Shown piece after piece: positions 43,174 to 51,284 of a stretch of DNA of 64,000 bases. This DNA is from Opitutaceae bacterium TAV5 (GTDB lineage Bacteria > Verrucomicrobiota > Verrucomicrobiia > Opitutales > Opitutaceae). The stretch's first letter is position 1, and the number at the start of each line of letters is the position of its first letter. The stretch covers positions 4,201,001 through 4,265,000 of the forward strand of contig CP007053.1 in the NCBI GenBank assembly GCA_000242935.3, in the 5' to 3' direction. The translations under genes were made by a program, and so were the position numbers. The notes under the pieces were generated by a model. The model saw only the letters and a list, made by a program, of their open reading frames with translations. It had not been told where the DNA came from and ran no database searches.

Positions 43174-43394
43174 TCGCGGCCGGGGATGAGCCTCCATGTT
43201 TCCTCACCTTCGAAGCGCCCGGCGAGGTGGGCGGTAAGCTTCTCGTAATCGACCCTGCCCTTGCGGCTGACATCAGCGCCCGCGACCTTGCTCAGCACAT
43301 AGGCGTTGAGGCTTTTTTTGGCCCGGCGAGCCTGCGCTTGCAGACGTTTTTTTTCCTTCTCTGTTACTTTGAGTGTGATCGTTGTGGTTGGCAT
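43170..43394 (-). CDS. vapB: Ribbon-helix-helix antitoxin, VapB-like
   Basis: A 74-residue protein from the ATG at 43394 (MPTTTITLKVTEKEKKRLQ). The N-terminal strand TTTITLKV and the helices KEKKRLQAQARRAKKSLNAYV form a ribbon-helix-helix DNA-binding domain. The C-terminus (VDYEKLTAHLAGRFEG) should wrap the toxin. It is expected to repress its own operon. The pair lies between two halves of repeat R7 (42628-42686 and 43516-43580). Confidence 0.82.
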   Translation of the reverse strand: MPTTTITLKVTEKEKKRLQAQARRAKKSLNAYVLSKVAGADVSRKGRVDYEKLTAHLAGRFEGEETWRLIPGRE

Positions 43395-43452
43395 GATGTT
43401 ACCATCAGTCACCCTCTCCGGAGGGTCAAGCGCCGCCCGGAGCCGCTGCTCC

Positions 43453-43580
43453 GCCGTCGGAGGGAGCGGCGGCATGGCAAACTGTCGGCCTGCGACCCCG
43501 GTACCTGCCGCTGCCTTGCCGGACGGAACGACAGATAGGGAAAAACGTCACGCAGCGCGATATGACTGCGATCCCCATGC
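43453..43580 (-). repeat. R5-type fragment plus R7 half-element, inverted
   Basis: Bases 43516-43580 are the reverse complement (about nine in ten bases) of 48398-48462. The adjacent GGGAGCGGCGGCATGG...GTACCTGCCGCTGCC stretch matches the element at 57085. Confidence 0.7.
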
Positions 43581-43627
43581 CTTCGCCGACAGGCAGATTC
43601 TCCGATCCGGGTGTCGTGCAATATCTG

Positions 43628-45565
43628 TCAAAAATGCAACGTGTAGTCGAGTTGCCCGGCGGACGGTATCTTGAGCAGCATCAGCCGTCGGCCCGGCAGG
43701 GGGGTAGCATTTTCCGCAACTACGGGAATCCCGCTGGCTCCACGAAACGCAATGGTGAGCAGGGGGGAATTCCGCTCCATGCGCCGGACGACAATGGCGT
43801 CGGGCCTGATTGTGATCGTGTCGCCGTGGGCGAGGACAAGGGGAAAGTGTTCCGCAAACTTGCGGGACAGGCCGATGCTCACGTCGATGCCGTCATCGGT
43901 AAACAGGACCTTCTTGCTGCCGGAAGGCTTTCCTTCGGCGTACAGTGAATACGCGAGGGCGAGATCACCTTGCTTCAGGTCGGCTGCCGGCGGGAATGGC
44001 CTAGAAACAGGATGATTGGCGATGGCCATGCGAGCATCGAAGGAAAGTGCTTCGAAAGGATAATCGGACTTTTCCGCATACGTTCCCCAGGCGAGTGATT
44101 TTTGGCGTGATTGACTCTGAAGCAGGATACCGGTGTCAGGACGCCAGACAAAGCCCAGGCCATAGCGTTGTTGCCTGGACGCCGGATTGCCAAAGGCAAA
44201 CGAGGCATACCAACCGGGGCGCCGCAGATAAAGAAACGCGCTGTTCTGGCGCGGGTCGTGCCGGATATGGTTGAAATTTTGCCGAGCCGCCCAGGGCAAT
44301 TGTTCACGGGCGGCGTCACGTTCGACCCGGGACGGATACCAGGCCGGGTCACGGTGATCGAGAAAAGTATAAGGTGAAAACGAATCAAAGGCGGGCACCT
44401 GAAGGCGCCGTATCCGAGGCGGCCATTCACGCGCAAGGCGGGCGCGGGTCGCGGCAATGCCGGCGGCGCGCTCCTCCCGCGTGGGGGAAAAGGCCCGGGC
44501 GTGGTCAACGAACTCCGCCACTGGCGTTTCGGTGCCCGGGAAAAAGGGGAGCCGGGTGCGGGATTCGATGGCGCAATTGACCGCGATCCAGTTCTCGCCG
44601 GGCTGGAGCACGGCATTGTAGGCGAGCCACTCGAACCAGGCCGATTCCTTGCGAATCCAGGTCCGGGCCAGCGAAGCGTCGTGACGCAGGCGAGGCCAGG
44701 CGCTTCGCGTATTGGTCCCGTGCGTGCCAAGCGTGTATTGGAAATCGGGACCATTCTGCTCGTAAAAGAAACCGGCGGGGCTCTGGAAATCCCCGGCGCT
44801 CTGCCGGAGGCGTTTCTCCCATAGCGCCTTCAGTTCCCTGTCGTTATCGTGCATGGCAAACCATGACAGGCCGCCGGGCCAGATATTGCCGTACTGGTTG
44901 GAATAGAGCAGCCCTCGCTCGTAATAGTCATCGCGGGCGAGAGCGGCGAGCAACGCCTTGCGGCAAGTCTTGTGGGCGTGGGCCAGCACCTCCTTGTTGA
45001 CAGGCGGGGCGTCCGGGGCGGAAAGGTGCTCGAGAGCCCGCCCGAGGAATTTGGTCATGAACGCGGTGGCCGCGATGTTCCACCGTTGCGGGCCGTATTC
45101 GGAAAAGGAACCATCCGGAGCCTGGATGCGTGAGATAAAATCCAACGCGGCTTCGAGACGGACGCGCACGGCGGGGTCTCCCCGCCAGGGATTCCACTTG
45201 CGGTCGGCAGTGTAGAACCAGGCAAGCGAAAGGATGTTTTCCATGACACGTGCGTTGTAGGTCCGGTTCTCCTGCGCGCGCCTCCAGACGGAGATGTTGA
45301 AGAAACCCCGGTCCGGCCCCTCCTCGACAACGGCATTGGCAAACGTGGAAAAATGCGCGAGCGGCTCGATGAGATCCAGTTCGTCGTCGGAAAAATCCGC
45401 CGCCGACAGTTTGCTGAAATCGACAGGTGAAACCATCGGCCAGCGTGCCACGCCCTGAATCGTGGCGTCGGCGAACGCCGCTTCGCCGGACGAAATGGCA
45501 AGGGCGCACGCGCCCAATGCGATGGAGAGCGCCACGGAGACGGTGGTTGCGATTGGAGGAATCAT
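43628..45565 (-). CDS. Exported protein of probable (alpha/alpha) toroid fold, unknown function
   Basis: A 645-residue protein from the ATG at 45565, which gives a signal peptide (IATTVSVALSIALGACALAISSG). Residues about 60-370 are helical, with repeats ending in Trp/Tyr-rich loops (YNARVMENILSLAWFY, FSEYGPQRWNIAATAFM, LLYSNQYGNIWPGGLSWFAMHD) that suggest a sugar-processing toroid. The second half is beta-rich (WYASFAFGNPASRQQRYGLGFVW, FTDDGIDVSIGLSRKF). This order resembles polysaccharide lyases and heparinase-like enzymes, but no catalytic motif is recognised with certainty. It is the last gene of a minus-strand cluster with prepilin-type and PEP-CTERM genes. Confidence 0.7.
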   Translation of the reverse strand: MIPPIATTVSVALSIALGACALAISSGEAAFADATIQGVARWPMVSPVDFSKLSAADFSDDELDLIEPLAHFSTFANAVVEEGPDRGFFNISVWRRAQENRTYNARVMENILSLAWFYTADRKWNPWRGDPAVRVRLEAALDFISRIQAPDGSFSEYGPQRWNIAATAFMTKFLGRALEHLSAPDAPPVNKEVLAHAHKTCRKALLAALARDDYYERGLLYSNQYGNIWPGGLSWFAMHDNDRELKALWEKRLRQSAGDFQSPAGFFYEQNGPDFQYTLGTHGTNTRSAWPRLRHDASLARTWIRKESAWFEWLAYNAVLQPGENWIAVNCAIESRTRLPFFPGTETPVAEFVDHARAFSPTREERAAGIAATRARLAREWPPRIRRLQVPAFDSFSPYTFLDHRDPAWYPSRVERDAAREQLPWAARQNFNHIRHDPRQNSAFLYLRRPGWYASFAFGNPASRQQRYGLGFVWRPDTGILLQSQSRQKSLAWGTYAEKSDYPFEALSFDARMAIANHPVSRPFPPAADLKQGDLALAYSLYAEGKPSGSKKVLFTDDGIDVSIGLSRKFAEHFPLVLAHGDTITIRPDAIVVRRMERNSPLLTIAFRGASGIPVVAENATPLPGRRLMLLKIPSAGQLDYTLHF

Positions 45566-45764
45566 GCAAGTATACAAATTGAGGGGGAGGCGCTGAGCCC
45601 AAAGAGTATCAGCGCGGAACATACAAGACTGTCGATGCAGGCGTTGCGCAGTAATGTGAATGGCGCCAGACGGGACGCCTTTCCATCGCAAGACGGAGAA
45701 CTTCCTTGGCCTGGCACCATTCGGAGCGAATGCTCAAGGAGAAGCCACAGGGGGGAGGGGACCC

Positions 45765-46475
45765 CTAAAAATTGTTGGGGACAGGGGAGCTTTTCACATG
45801 GCCATCGAAGTAGAGCGTGTTGCGCTTGTTGTCATGGACCGGTTTATCCGGCGAGTTCTGGACCGTGCTGAGATTGCCGACCGTATCGCCAACGGATTTT
45901 TTATCGGCATCCTGCAGCGCCCATGAGCGGGTAAGCTGCTCCGATGACAGCCGGGAAAACGGTTGGGGCGGACCGCTGTTTTCATGCCCCCAGGGGCTCC
46001 ATGTGCTGCCGTCTGCATCCTTGATGCTGTGATTCAGCACATAAACTTGGCGCAACGGGTCCCGGGGAACGGATGCCATGGCGACAGTCCACCCGGGGCA
46101 TATGACGCTGGAAGGAGCATATTTGACATCGCTGGCACTTTCGGAAACAGGCAAGTCCAGATAAGGAGCAAGGACATCGAAAAAGAACCGGTTGAGAGTG
46201 ACACCCTTCTTATACCAGGAATCCGTGACGGCATAGGCGAATCTTCCCGGGAAACTGCCCTTGTTATCATTGATGTAGAGGTGAATGCCCACGCCGATCT
46301 GACGCAGGTTGGATTTGCACTGTGATGTGCGCGCCGAGATACGCACCTTTCCGACCACGGGAATCAGTATCCCGGCAAGGATGCCGATGATGGCAATAAC
46401 GACGAGAAGCTCCACCAGCGTAAAAGCGCCACGCAGCCGATGGCCGGATGTTGTGGGACAGATTGATGCAGGCAT
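45765..46475 (-). CDS. Prepilin-type N-terminal cleavage/methylation domain protein (DUF1559-like)
   Basis: A 236-residue protein with the prepilin motif [21 protein letters not shown] (residues 15-35), the following [19 protein letters not shown] and a terminal [12 protein letters not shown]. Two cysteines are seen ([14 protein letters not shown]). It is the third such protein in the window. The 29-bp gap to the upstream PEP-CTERM gene suggests one transcript. Its function is unknown beyond the family view that it is processed by a prepilin peptidase and displayed outside the inner membrane. Confidence 0.92.
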   Translation of the reverse strand: MPASICPTTSGHRLRGAFTLVELLVVIAIIGILAGILIPVVGKVRISARTSQCKSNLRQIGVGIHLYINDNKGSFPGRFAYAVTDSWYKKGVTLNRFFFDVLAPYLDLPVSESASDVKYAPSSVICPGWTVAMASVPRDPLRQVYVLNHSIKDADGSTWSPWGHENSGPPQPFSRLSSEQLTRSWALQDADKKSVGDTVGNLSTVQNSPDKPVHDNKRNTLYFDGHVKSSPVPNNF

Positions 46476-46504
46476 AGGGAGTAATTCATTGTTTTGAGAC
46501 CGTA

Positions 46505-47440
46505 TCAGGAACGCGGAGCACGTTTCCCGGGAGAGGTGAACCGCTTGGCAAATGTGAGGATGAACACACAGGCTGCGAAACCGAACACAGCGGCATGCGG
46601 CTCTGGAATCGAATAAAGGGAAATGGATACGTTTTCCAGGGTAAAACCGGTGAGACTGGAACTACCCATGCCGACGAAGGCCAATGTGTCGAATGACATG
46701 TAATCAGCGGAGGCATTCGTATCGTTATATGTCATGGTGGTGAGGGTGACGCCACTGCCATCGAGAATGCTCAGGGTGAGGCTGATCCGGGAATCATCCG
46801 TGCGACTGAGGGTGACAAGTCCAGTGTAGGTGGTGTCATCGGCAAGGGTAGCATATGCTCCGCCGGCTTGTCCCAGTTGAGTCAGGGCCGAGGTGGCCCC
46901 GGTAGCATTGATGAGACTGGTGTTATTCTTGTTGCGTTTATAGAATACAAGCGGAGAGGGTGAGGATGCATCGGGCGCGGGGTTCAGGTGAAATGAATAA
47001 CCTCTATAGGCGTTAAACGCGGCATTGGCAACCCCTTGATTATCAGAATCAATACGCGAGCCTTGGGAGTTCAGGACTCCGATACGAAAAGCCATTATGG
47101 AATCACCGGAACCGGAGAGACTGAAATCGAATTTGACGGTCAGCGTGTCCCCGACGCCGAGGCTGACAGGATTGTCCGTGCCCGTAAAATAGGTGAGAAG
47201 CTGACTGGTGGTCCCGCTGACGGTCTGGGTAATGCTGCCGCCATTTGTCGTATCGTAAGTGATCCGGCTGGCACTTCCTGATGTGTACCATGAAGAGGTC
47301 TCAGGGAGATTGGTGGTCGGTCGATCCTGAATAAAGTCCTCGGTGAGAATCGTGGTAGCGCCAAGACTGCCGGAATGTGCAAGCACGTGGAGGCCGAAGC
47401 ATACAATAAGGATAATGATAGATATATTTTTGGATTTCAT
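46505..47440 (-). CDS. PEP-CTERM sorting domain protein
   Basis: A 311-residue exported protein with signal peptide ([21 protein letters not shown]). The body is a Ser/Thr-rich beta sandwich ([48 protein letters not shown]). The C-terminus [24 protein letters not shown] plus a basic tail is a somewhat divergent exosortase signal, with PH rather than PA after the PEP. It is likely a surface or matrix protein of a polysaccharide-related cluster. Confidence 0.82.
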   Translation of the reverse strand: MKSKNISIIILIVCFGLHVLAHSGSLGATTILTEDFIQDRPTTNLPETSSWYTSGSASRITYDTTNGGSITQTVSGTTSQLLTYFTGTDNPVSLGVGDTLTVKFDFSLSGSGDSIMAFRIGVLNSQGSRIDSDNQGVANAAFNAYRGYSFHLNPAPDASSPSPLVFYKRNKNNTSLINATGATSALTQLGQAGGAYATLADDTTYTGLVTLSRTDDSRISLTLSILDGSGVTLTTMTYNDTNASADYMSFDTLAFVGMGSSSLTGFTLENVSISLYSIPEPHAAVFGFAACVFILTFAKRFTSPGKRAPRS

Positions 47441-47495
47441 GGTATTTTGTGTTTGAGCTAATCTCGGGTGAATCGGGAAACGGCAGGCCGGGCGG

Positions 47496-47783
47496 TTAGC
47501 CCCGGAGAGAGGGGGACGGGGTTGGAGGAAAAACGAAATGGTTCTTTTTGAGGGAAGAGGAGCAAATGAACCGGATAGGAGTGGTGCCGGAAGCGGACAC
47601 CAGGCTTCCGCCCGGATCGAATCCCGTCAGCTGGTCAGCCGACAGATTGAAGCGATAAGTGTGGTCAGGCACGGAAACATCCGAATCCTGAATGGAGACG
47701 GCGGCCTGCGCCGAGATGACGAAGGCGAGGCACATCACGGAGCGCGCAGCACCGGTGAGGAGGGAGGGGAGGATGGGTTTCAT
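47496..47783 (-). CDS. Short exported protein of unknown function, possibly truncated
   Basis: A 95-residue frame with a signal peptide (SVMCLAFVISAQAAVS), followed by DVSVPDHTYRFNLSADQLTGFDPGGSLVSASG. It looks like the start of a larger secreted protein and ends in low-complexity sequence (FPPTPSPSLRG), so it may be truncated. It would be the first gene of the minus-strand cluster, facing the XRE regulator. I do not recognise a family. Confidence 0.45.
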   Translation of the reverse strand: MKPILPSLLTGAARSVMCLAFVISAQAAVSIQDSDVSVPDHTYRFNLSADQLTGFDPGGSLVSASGTTPIRFICSSSLKKNHFVFPPTPSPSLRG

Positions 47784-47829
47784 GACGAGGTTGGCCGGTT
47801 TTGAAACCGGAGAGATTTCAAGTCAATCA

Positions 47830-47853
47830 TTTTGTTAACATGTGTTCACAAAA
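47830..47853. promoter_or_regulatory. Palindromic operator candidate between divergent genes
   Basis: TTTTGT...ACAAAA arms enclose AACATGTGTT. Twenty of 24 positions are symmetric. It lies 33 bp before the XRE-type regulator start and 47 bp before the exported-protein cluster, so either the XRE protein or a LacI-type regulator could bind it. Confidence 0.5.
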
Positions 47854-47885
47854 TAGAGGAACAAAATCGCTAACATCATGGCCTC

Positions 47886-48227
47886 GTGGCTAATTCTAAT
47901 ACAGGCGCGTCCAGAAAAAATCTTCGGGCCAAAAATCCATTTCGTCCCGGAACAACGCGCCGCAATCGCTCCGGCCCGATCATCCGTCGGCTTCGGTTGG
48001 AACGTGACTGGAGCCAGAACGAACTGGCGGGTAAATTGCAACGAGCTGGCTGGGATCTTTCGCGGGAAAACCTCGCACAAATCGAGTGTGGCAGACGGGC
48101 TGTTACTGACCATGAACTGGTTCTGCTATGTCAGATTTTCCGTGTCACAGCCGGACAACTACTGGGACTGGAATCATTCTTTCCAGGTGAGGAGAAGCGC
48201 CCTGCTCGTTCACCGGGTCATGCTTGA
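47886..48227 (+). CDS. XRE-family helix-turn-helix regulator
   Basis: A 113-residue protein starting at GTG 47886. After a basic N-terminus, residues about 30-95 form a Cro/C1-type HTH (IIRRLRLERDWSQNELAGKLQRAG, SRENLAQIECGRRAVTDHELVLLCQIFRV). The tail is short, with no sensor domain. No Shine-Dalgarno site is seen. It is divergent from the exported-protein cluster at 43628-47783 and next to a palindrome, so it may control that cluster. Confidence 0.8.
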   Translation: MANSNTGASRKNLRAKNPFRPGTTRRNRSGPIIRRLRLERDWSQNELAGKLQRAGWDLSRENLAQIECGRRAVTDHELVLLCQIFRVTAGQLLGLESFFPGEEKRPARSPGHA

Positions 48228-48397
48228 ACTAGAGAACATGAAGGAAGACGGCTGAAGAGCATTGGCCGTTAGAGTCGGGCATTCAGCCACGCGCCGGGCA
48301 CGCCGCCGTCCAGCCTGCGCAGGCGCAGGCCGGTATCCTGTCTGTGGTTACAAGGGGAACATCAGCGGCACCGGCAGTGCGCTGATGCCCGGACCAG

Positions 48398-48527
48398 GCA
48401 GGGGAGATCACAGTCATATCGCGCTGCGCGACGTTTTCCCCGATCTGTTATTCCGTCCGGCAAAGCTGGCCGGCAGTTCGAAGACCACGCTCCTCAACAA
48501 CCCGTGTTGCGACTCCGCGACACGGGT
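48398..48527 (+). repeat. R7 repeat, complete arrangement
   Basis: Both R7 halves lie side by side here: 48398-48462 (also at 43516-43580, inverted) and 48469-48527 (also at 42628-42686). The right part, and the left part from 48414, form the 3' end of the methyltransferase gene. Confidence 0.75.
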
Positions 48528-49142
48528 TGTTTTGAGCCCGGCCGCTTCGATGATGCCCTCGCTGCCGGGCAGCCGCCGGGCGCTCAGTCCGGTTTGCCAG
48601 CGGAAAAACGCGTACATCACCGCCAGCCACGCCTGCGCCCGCACCCGCCGCCAGCCACGGCGGGCGGGCAGGGCGAAATCCGCGTGCAGCCAGAGCGCGC
48701 CGGGACGCAGCGCCGGGCGCAGCCGGGCGACGAACGCGGCCACCTCCGCCAGCGTGAAACAGTCGAGAAAAAACAGCGTCGCCACCGCATCGTATTCTTG
48801 TGGCGGATACGAAAAGGCGAGCGCGTCGGCGTGATGCAGCGACACGCGGCCGCGCTGCGCTTCCGGGAGCCGGCGACCGGCGCGGGCGAGCATGCCGGCG
48901 CTGATGTCCACCGAATCGATGCGGGTCTCCGGCAGCAGCTCGCAGGCGCGGGCCAGGCCGCGCCCGTCCCCGTCGCCAAGCAGGAGCAGGCGGCGGCGCC
49001 TGCGCTGCCCGAGCAGATCGAAATGACAAAAACGCGCCCGCTCCAGCGCGCGGCCGAAAGCGGCGTATTCGAGCAGCCGGTACGGCGAGGCGAGCCGGTC
49101 GAAGCCGGATTTTCCCGGCGTGTTCTGGGCGGAGGCGCTCAT
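48414..49142 (-). CDS. SAM-dependent methyltransferase
   Basis: A 242-residue class I methyltransferase from the ATG at 49142. Motif I is LLLLGDGDGRGLARACELLPETRIDSVDIS, followed by SLHHADALAFSYPPQEYDAVATLFFLDCFT and a UbiE/SpeE-like helical region. The substrate is unknown. Its start overlaps the stop of the membrane-protein gene at 49139 by ATGA, so the two are coupled and may act on the same lipid or quinone. The last ~38 residues (TTRVAESQHGLLRSVVFELP onwards) are encoded by repeat R7, so the original C-terminus has been replaced or extended. Confidence 0.85.
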   Translation of the reverse strand: MSASAQNTPGKSGFDRLASPYRLLEYAAFGRALERARFCHFDLLGQRRRRRLLLLGDGDGRGLARACELLPETRIDSVDISAGMLARAGRRLPEAQRGRVSLHHADALAFSYPPQEYDAVATLFFLDCFTLAEVAAFVARLRPALRPGALWLHADFALPARRGWRRVRAQAWLAVMYAFFRWQTGLSARRLPGSEGIIEAAGLKTTRVAESQHGLLRSVVFELPASFAGRNNRSGKTSRSAI

Positions 49143-50005
49143 GCGAGCGCGAGCCACACCAGCGGCGTCATCAGGGCGATATCGGCGAGCGTGCGGGCGG
49201 ATTCGCGGCCGATGGCCGGTTCGACCAGATCCACGCCTGCCAGCAGGAAGCCGGAGGCGCCGGCGCAGGCCAGAAACGGCCCGAGCGGCGCCCGCGCCAG
49301 GGGCGCGAGCGAGAGCCCGAGCAACCCGGGCAGCCACGGCAGCAGGCGCAGGCGGTCGTGGCCGCGCCGCCATTGCCGGGCGAGCGACATCTCGCCGCGG
49401 CGCGTGTCGGTTTCCGCTTCCCAGATGGCGATCAGCGCGCAGTTGGCGAAGCACAGCAGCGCGAAGAGCGCCCCCGGCAGCAGAACCGGCTCCAGGCGGC
49501 CGCCCGCGCGGAAGGCGGGAAAAAAGGCGGTGCCGGCGAAGAAAATCAGCGCCACGCAAATCTCTTTGGGCACCCGCCACGGATGGTGCCGGTGAAAATG
49601 CTGGTGCGAACAAAGGTAGGCGAGGGTGACGGCGAGCAGCGCGCTGCCGGTGGCGATCTCGCGGGGCGGCAGGCAGACGAACGTGATGAGCCCGCACGCG
49701 GCCAGTCCGGCGGCACCGGCGAGGGCGGCGGGGGTCCGCCACCGGTGATAGAAGGCGTGGCGCCGGGTGTGGATGTGTTCCGGCGGCACCCGCCAGCCTT
49801 CCAGCCAGCGGTCGGCGGCGTAGACCAGCCAGACGCTGATCCCGAGCAGGACGATTTCCGCCGGCCGGAGCGTGACGCCGAGCAGCCGGGCAAAGGTCCA
49901 TTGCCAGCACAACGCCACCAGCGGCGCATCGAGCGAGAGGATGGTCAGCCACTGCAACCCGCCGGTCAGGCGAGGGCAGGGGGACGATCGTGACAAAGGT
50001 GACAT
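49139..50005 (-). CDS. Multi-spanning membrane protein, UbiA-like
   Basis: A 288-residue protein from the ATG at 50005 (MSPLSRSSPCPRLTGG). Seven or more hydrophobic segments are visible. The motif VYAADRWLEGWRVPPEHIHTRRHAFY, just after a helix, resembles the Asp-rich loop of UbiA-type prenyltransferases in weakened form, and AIWEAETDTRRGEMSLARQW could be the second. The family link is tentative. It is coupled to a methyltransferase gene, as in quinone or isoprenoid modification, which supports but does not prove the guess. Confidence 0.6.
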   Translation of the reverse strand: MSPLSRSSPCPRLTGGLQWLTILSLDAPLVALCWQWTFARLLGVTLRPAEIVLLGISVWLVYAADRWLEGWRVPPEHIHTRRHAFYHRWRTPAALAGAAGLAACGLITFVCLPPREIATGSALLAVTLAYLCSHQHFHRHHPWRVPKEICVALIFFAGTAFFPAFRAGGRLEPVLLPGALFALLCFANCALIAIWEAETDTRRGEMSLARQWRRGHDRLRLLPWLPGLLGLSLAPLARAPLGPFLACAGASGFLLAGVDLVEPAIGRESARTLADIALMTPLVWLALA

Positions 50006-50225
50006 GGCGGGTTTGGCGGCCCGGCAAAGCCGGAAATGCCGGAAACAAATGGCTGGAGGCGGAAAAATGGCAACAGGCGGCCGGAACGGCGAAAGCAGAC
50101 AAAACCAGGCTGGCCGGAGGAAGACAAACTTCCGGCTGCAAAAATCCGGAGCCGCTCCCCGAATGCGCCCTTGACACGCGCCGGGCGGACGGGCACTTCG
50201 GTCAACTCTTAATCTCTTAAACGTC

Positions 50226-50363
50226 ATGCAACCCACTTTCCGTCCGCACCGCAAGAAACGCGTCCGCAAGATCGGCTTCCGCGCCCGTATGGCCACCCGG
50301 GGTGGCCGCAAGGTCATCGCTTCCCGTCGGGCCAAGGGCCGCAAGCGCCTGACCGTCGCCTGA
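50226..50363 (+). CDS. rpmH: 50S ribosomal protein L34
   Basis: A 45-residue basic protein, [20 protein letters not shown] then [25 protein letters not shown], matching L34 along its full length. It heads the conserved rpmH-rnpA-yidD-yidC block. In many bacteria that block lies near the replication origin, but no DnaA-box cluster was seen in the 220 bp upstream. Confidence 0.97.
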   Translation: MQPTFRPHRKKRVRKIGFRARMATRGGRKVIASRRAKGRKRLTVA

Positions 50364-50390
50364 GCCGCGCCGCTCACGCTGACGGCCCGG

Positions 50391-50876
50391 ATGTCTTTCC
50401 TCGCCATGCGCTTCCGCGCCGGGCAACGCTTGCGGCGCCAGGGCGATTTTCAGCATGTGCGCACCCGCGGGCGCCGCTTCGATTGCGGCGCCTTTGTGTT
50501 TTGGCATGCGCCGCGCCGCCCGGACCCTGTCCGCCGGCCGGCGGCGGCTCCGGATGCAAACCCGGCTCCGGATGCCGATGCGCCTCCGCCCGTTCCGGCT
50601 CCGGCTGTCGTCCCGTCGCCGGTTTCTCCCGTGCCGGCGGCCCCCGCCCGGCTCGGTGTCGTCGCTTCCCGCGCCGCCGTGGGCAATGCCGTGGCCCGCA
50701 ACCGAGCCAAGCGCCGCCTGCGCGAGGCATTTCGCCAGCACCAGGATCTGGTGCCGCCCGGTCATGACGTCCTGCTGGTGGCCCGTCGGGCGATCAATCA
50801 TACGGTTTTCGACGAACTGGAAAAAAGGTTCGTCGGGGCCTGCCGGAAACTCTTCGCTCCTCCACCCGATGCCTGA
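50391..50876 (+). CDS. rnpA: Ribonuclease P protein component, with Pro/Ala-rich insertion
   Basis: A 161-residue protein subunit of RNase P, which matures the 5' ends of tRNAs. The N-terminus ([30 protein letters not shown]) and the RNA-binding RNR motif region ([30 protein letters not shown]) are canonical. Between them, residues about 43-88 hold a Pro/Ala/Asp-rich insertion ([18 protein letters not shown]) where most RnpA proteins have only a few residues. A second ATG at 50406 is also a possible start. It overlaps yidD by eight bases. Confidence 0.93.
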   Translation: MSFLAMRFRAGQRLRRQGDFQHVRTRGRRFDCGAFVFWHAPRRPDPVRRPAAAPDANPAPDADAPPPVPAPAVVPSPVSPVPAAPARLGVVASRAAVGNAVARNRAKRRLREAFRQHQDLVPPGHDVLLVARRAINHTVFDELEKRFVGACRKLFAPPPDA

Positions 50877-51210
50877 ATCACTCGCCAGGTTTTTTCGCAC
50901 TGCCGCCCGGTTGCCTGTCCGGGGGCTGCTGCTTGGCATCCGGTTTTACCAGCGCGTGCTCTCGCCCCTGAAACCCGCGATTTTCGGGCCTGCGTGCGGC
51001 TGCCGTTTTTACCCGACGTGTTCGCATTATGGCGCCGAGGTGTTGCGCGTGCACGGGTTGATCCGCGGAACGGGCCTCACCGCCTGGCGGGTGCTCCGCT
51101 GCAATCCGCTTTTCGCCGGCGGCGACGATCCGGTGCCGCCCCGCCGCGAGCCGCGGGCCCGGGGAGAACGCCGCCCCGTGTGCTCCCGGGTGTCGCGCCC
51201 GGCGGCGTGA
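50869..51210 (+). CDS. yidD: Membrane protein insertion efficiency factor YidD
   Basis: A 113-residue protein with the full YidD signature: [37 protein letters not shown], and [20 protein letters not shown]. The three cysteines of the family ([14 protein letters not shown]) are present. It assists YidC-dependent membrane insertion. The C-terminal 25 residues are basic and specific to this lineage. The start at 50869 overlaps the end of rnpA. Confidence 0.95.
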   Translation: MPESLARFFRTAARLPVRGLLLGIRFYQRVLSPLKPAIFGPACGCRFYPTCSHYGAEVLRVHGLIRGTGLTAWRVLRCNPLFAGGDDPVPPRREPRARGERRPVCSRVSRPAA

Positions 51211-51284
51211 CGCCTCCCGCGCACCCTTTCTTTTCCCGGACGCATTTCCACAATTTTCCAACCGTTCGCCTTACTTCTCGTTAA

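Noticed and set aside
48262-48413. A short plus-strand gene before the methyltransferase
   Set aside because: The frame runs into repeat R7 and antisense to the methyltransferase, and its sequence is Arg/Ala/Gly-rich without motifs.
50006-50225. A replication origin next to rpmH
   Set aside because: The rpmH block is often origin-linked, but I saw no cluster of DnaA boxes or AT-rich unwinding region here, and no dnaA or dnaN gene nearby.
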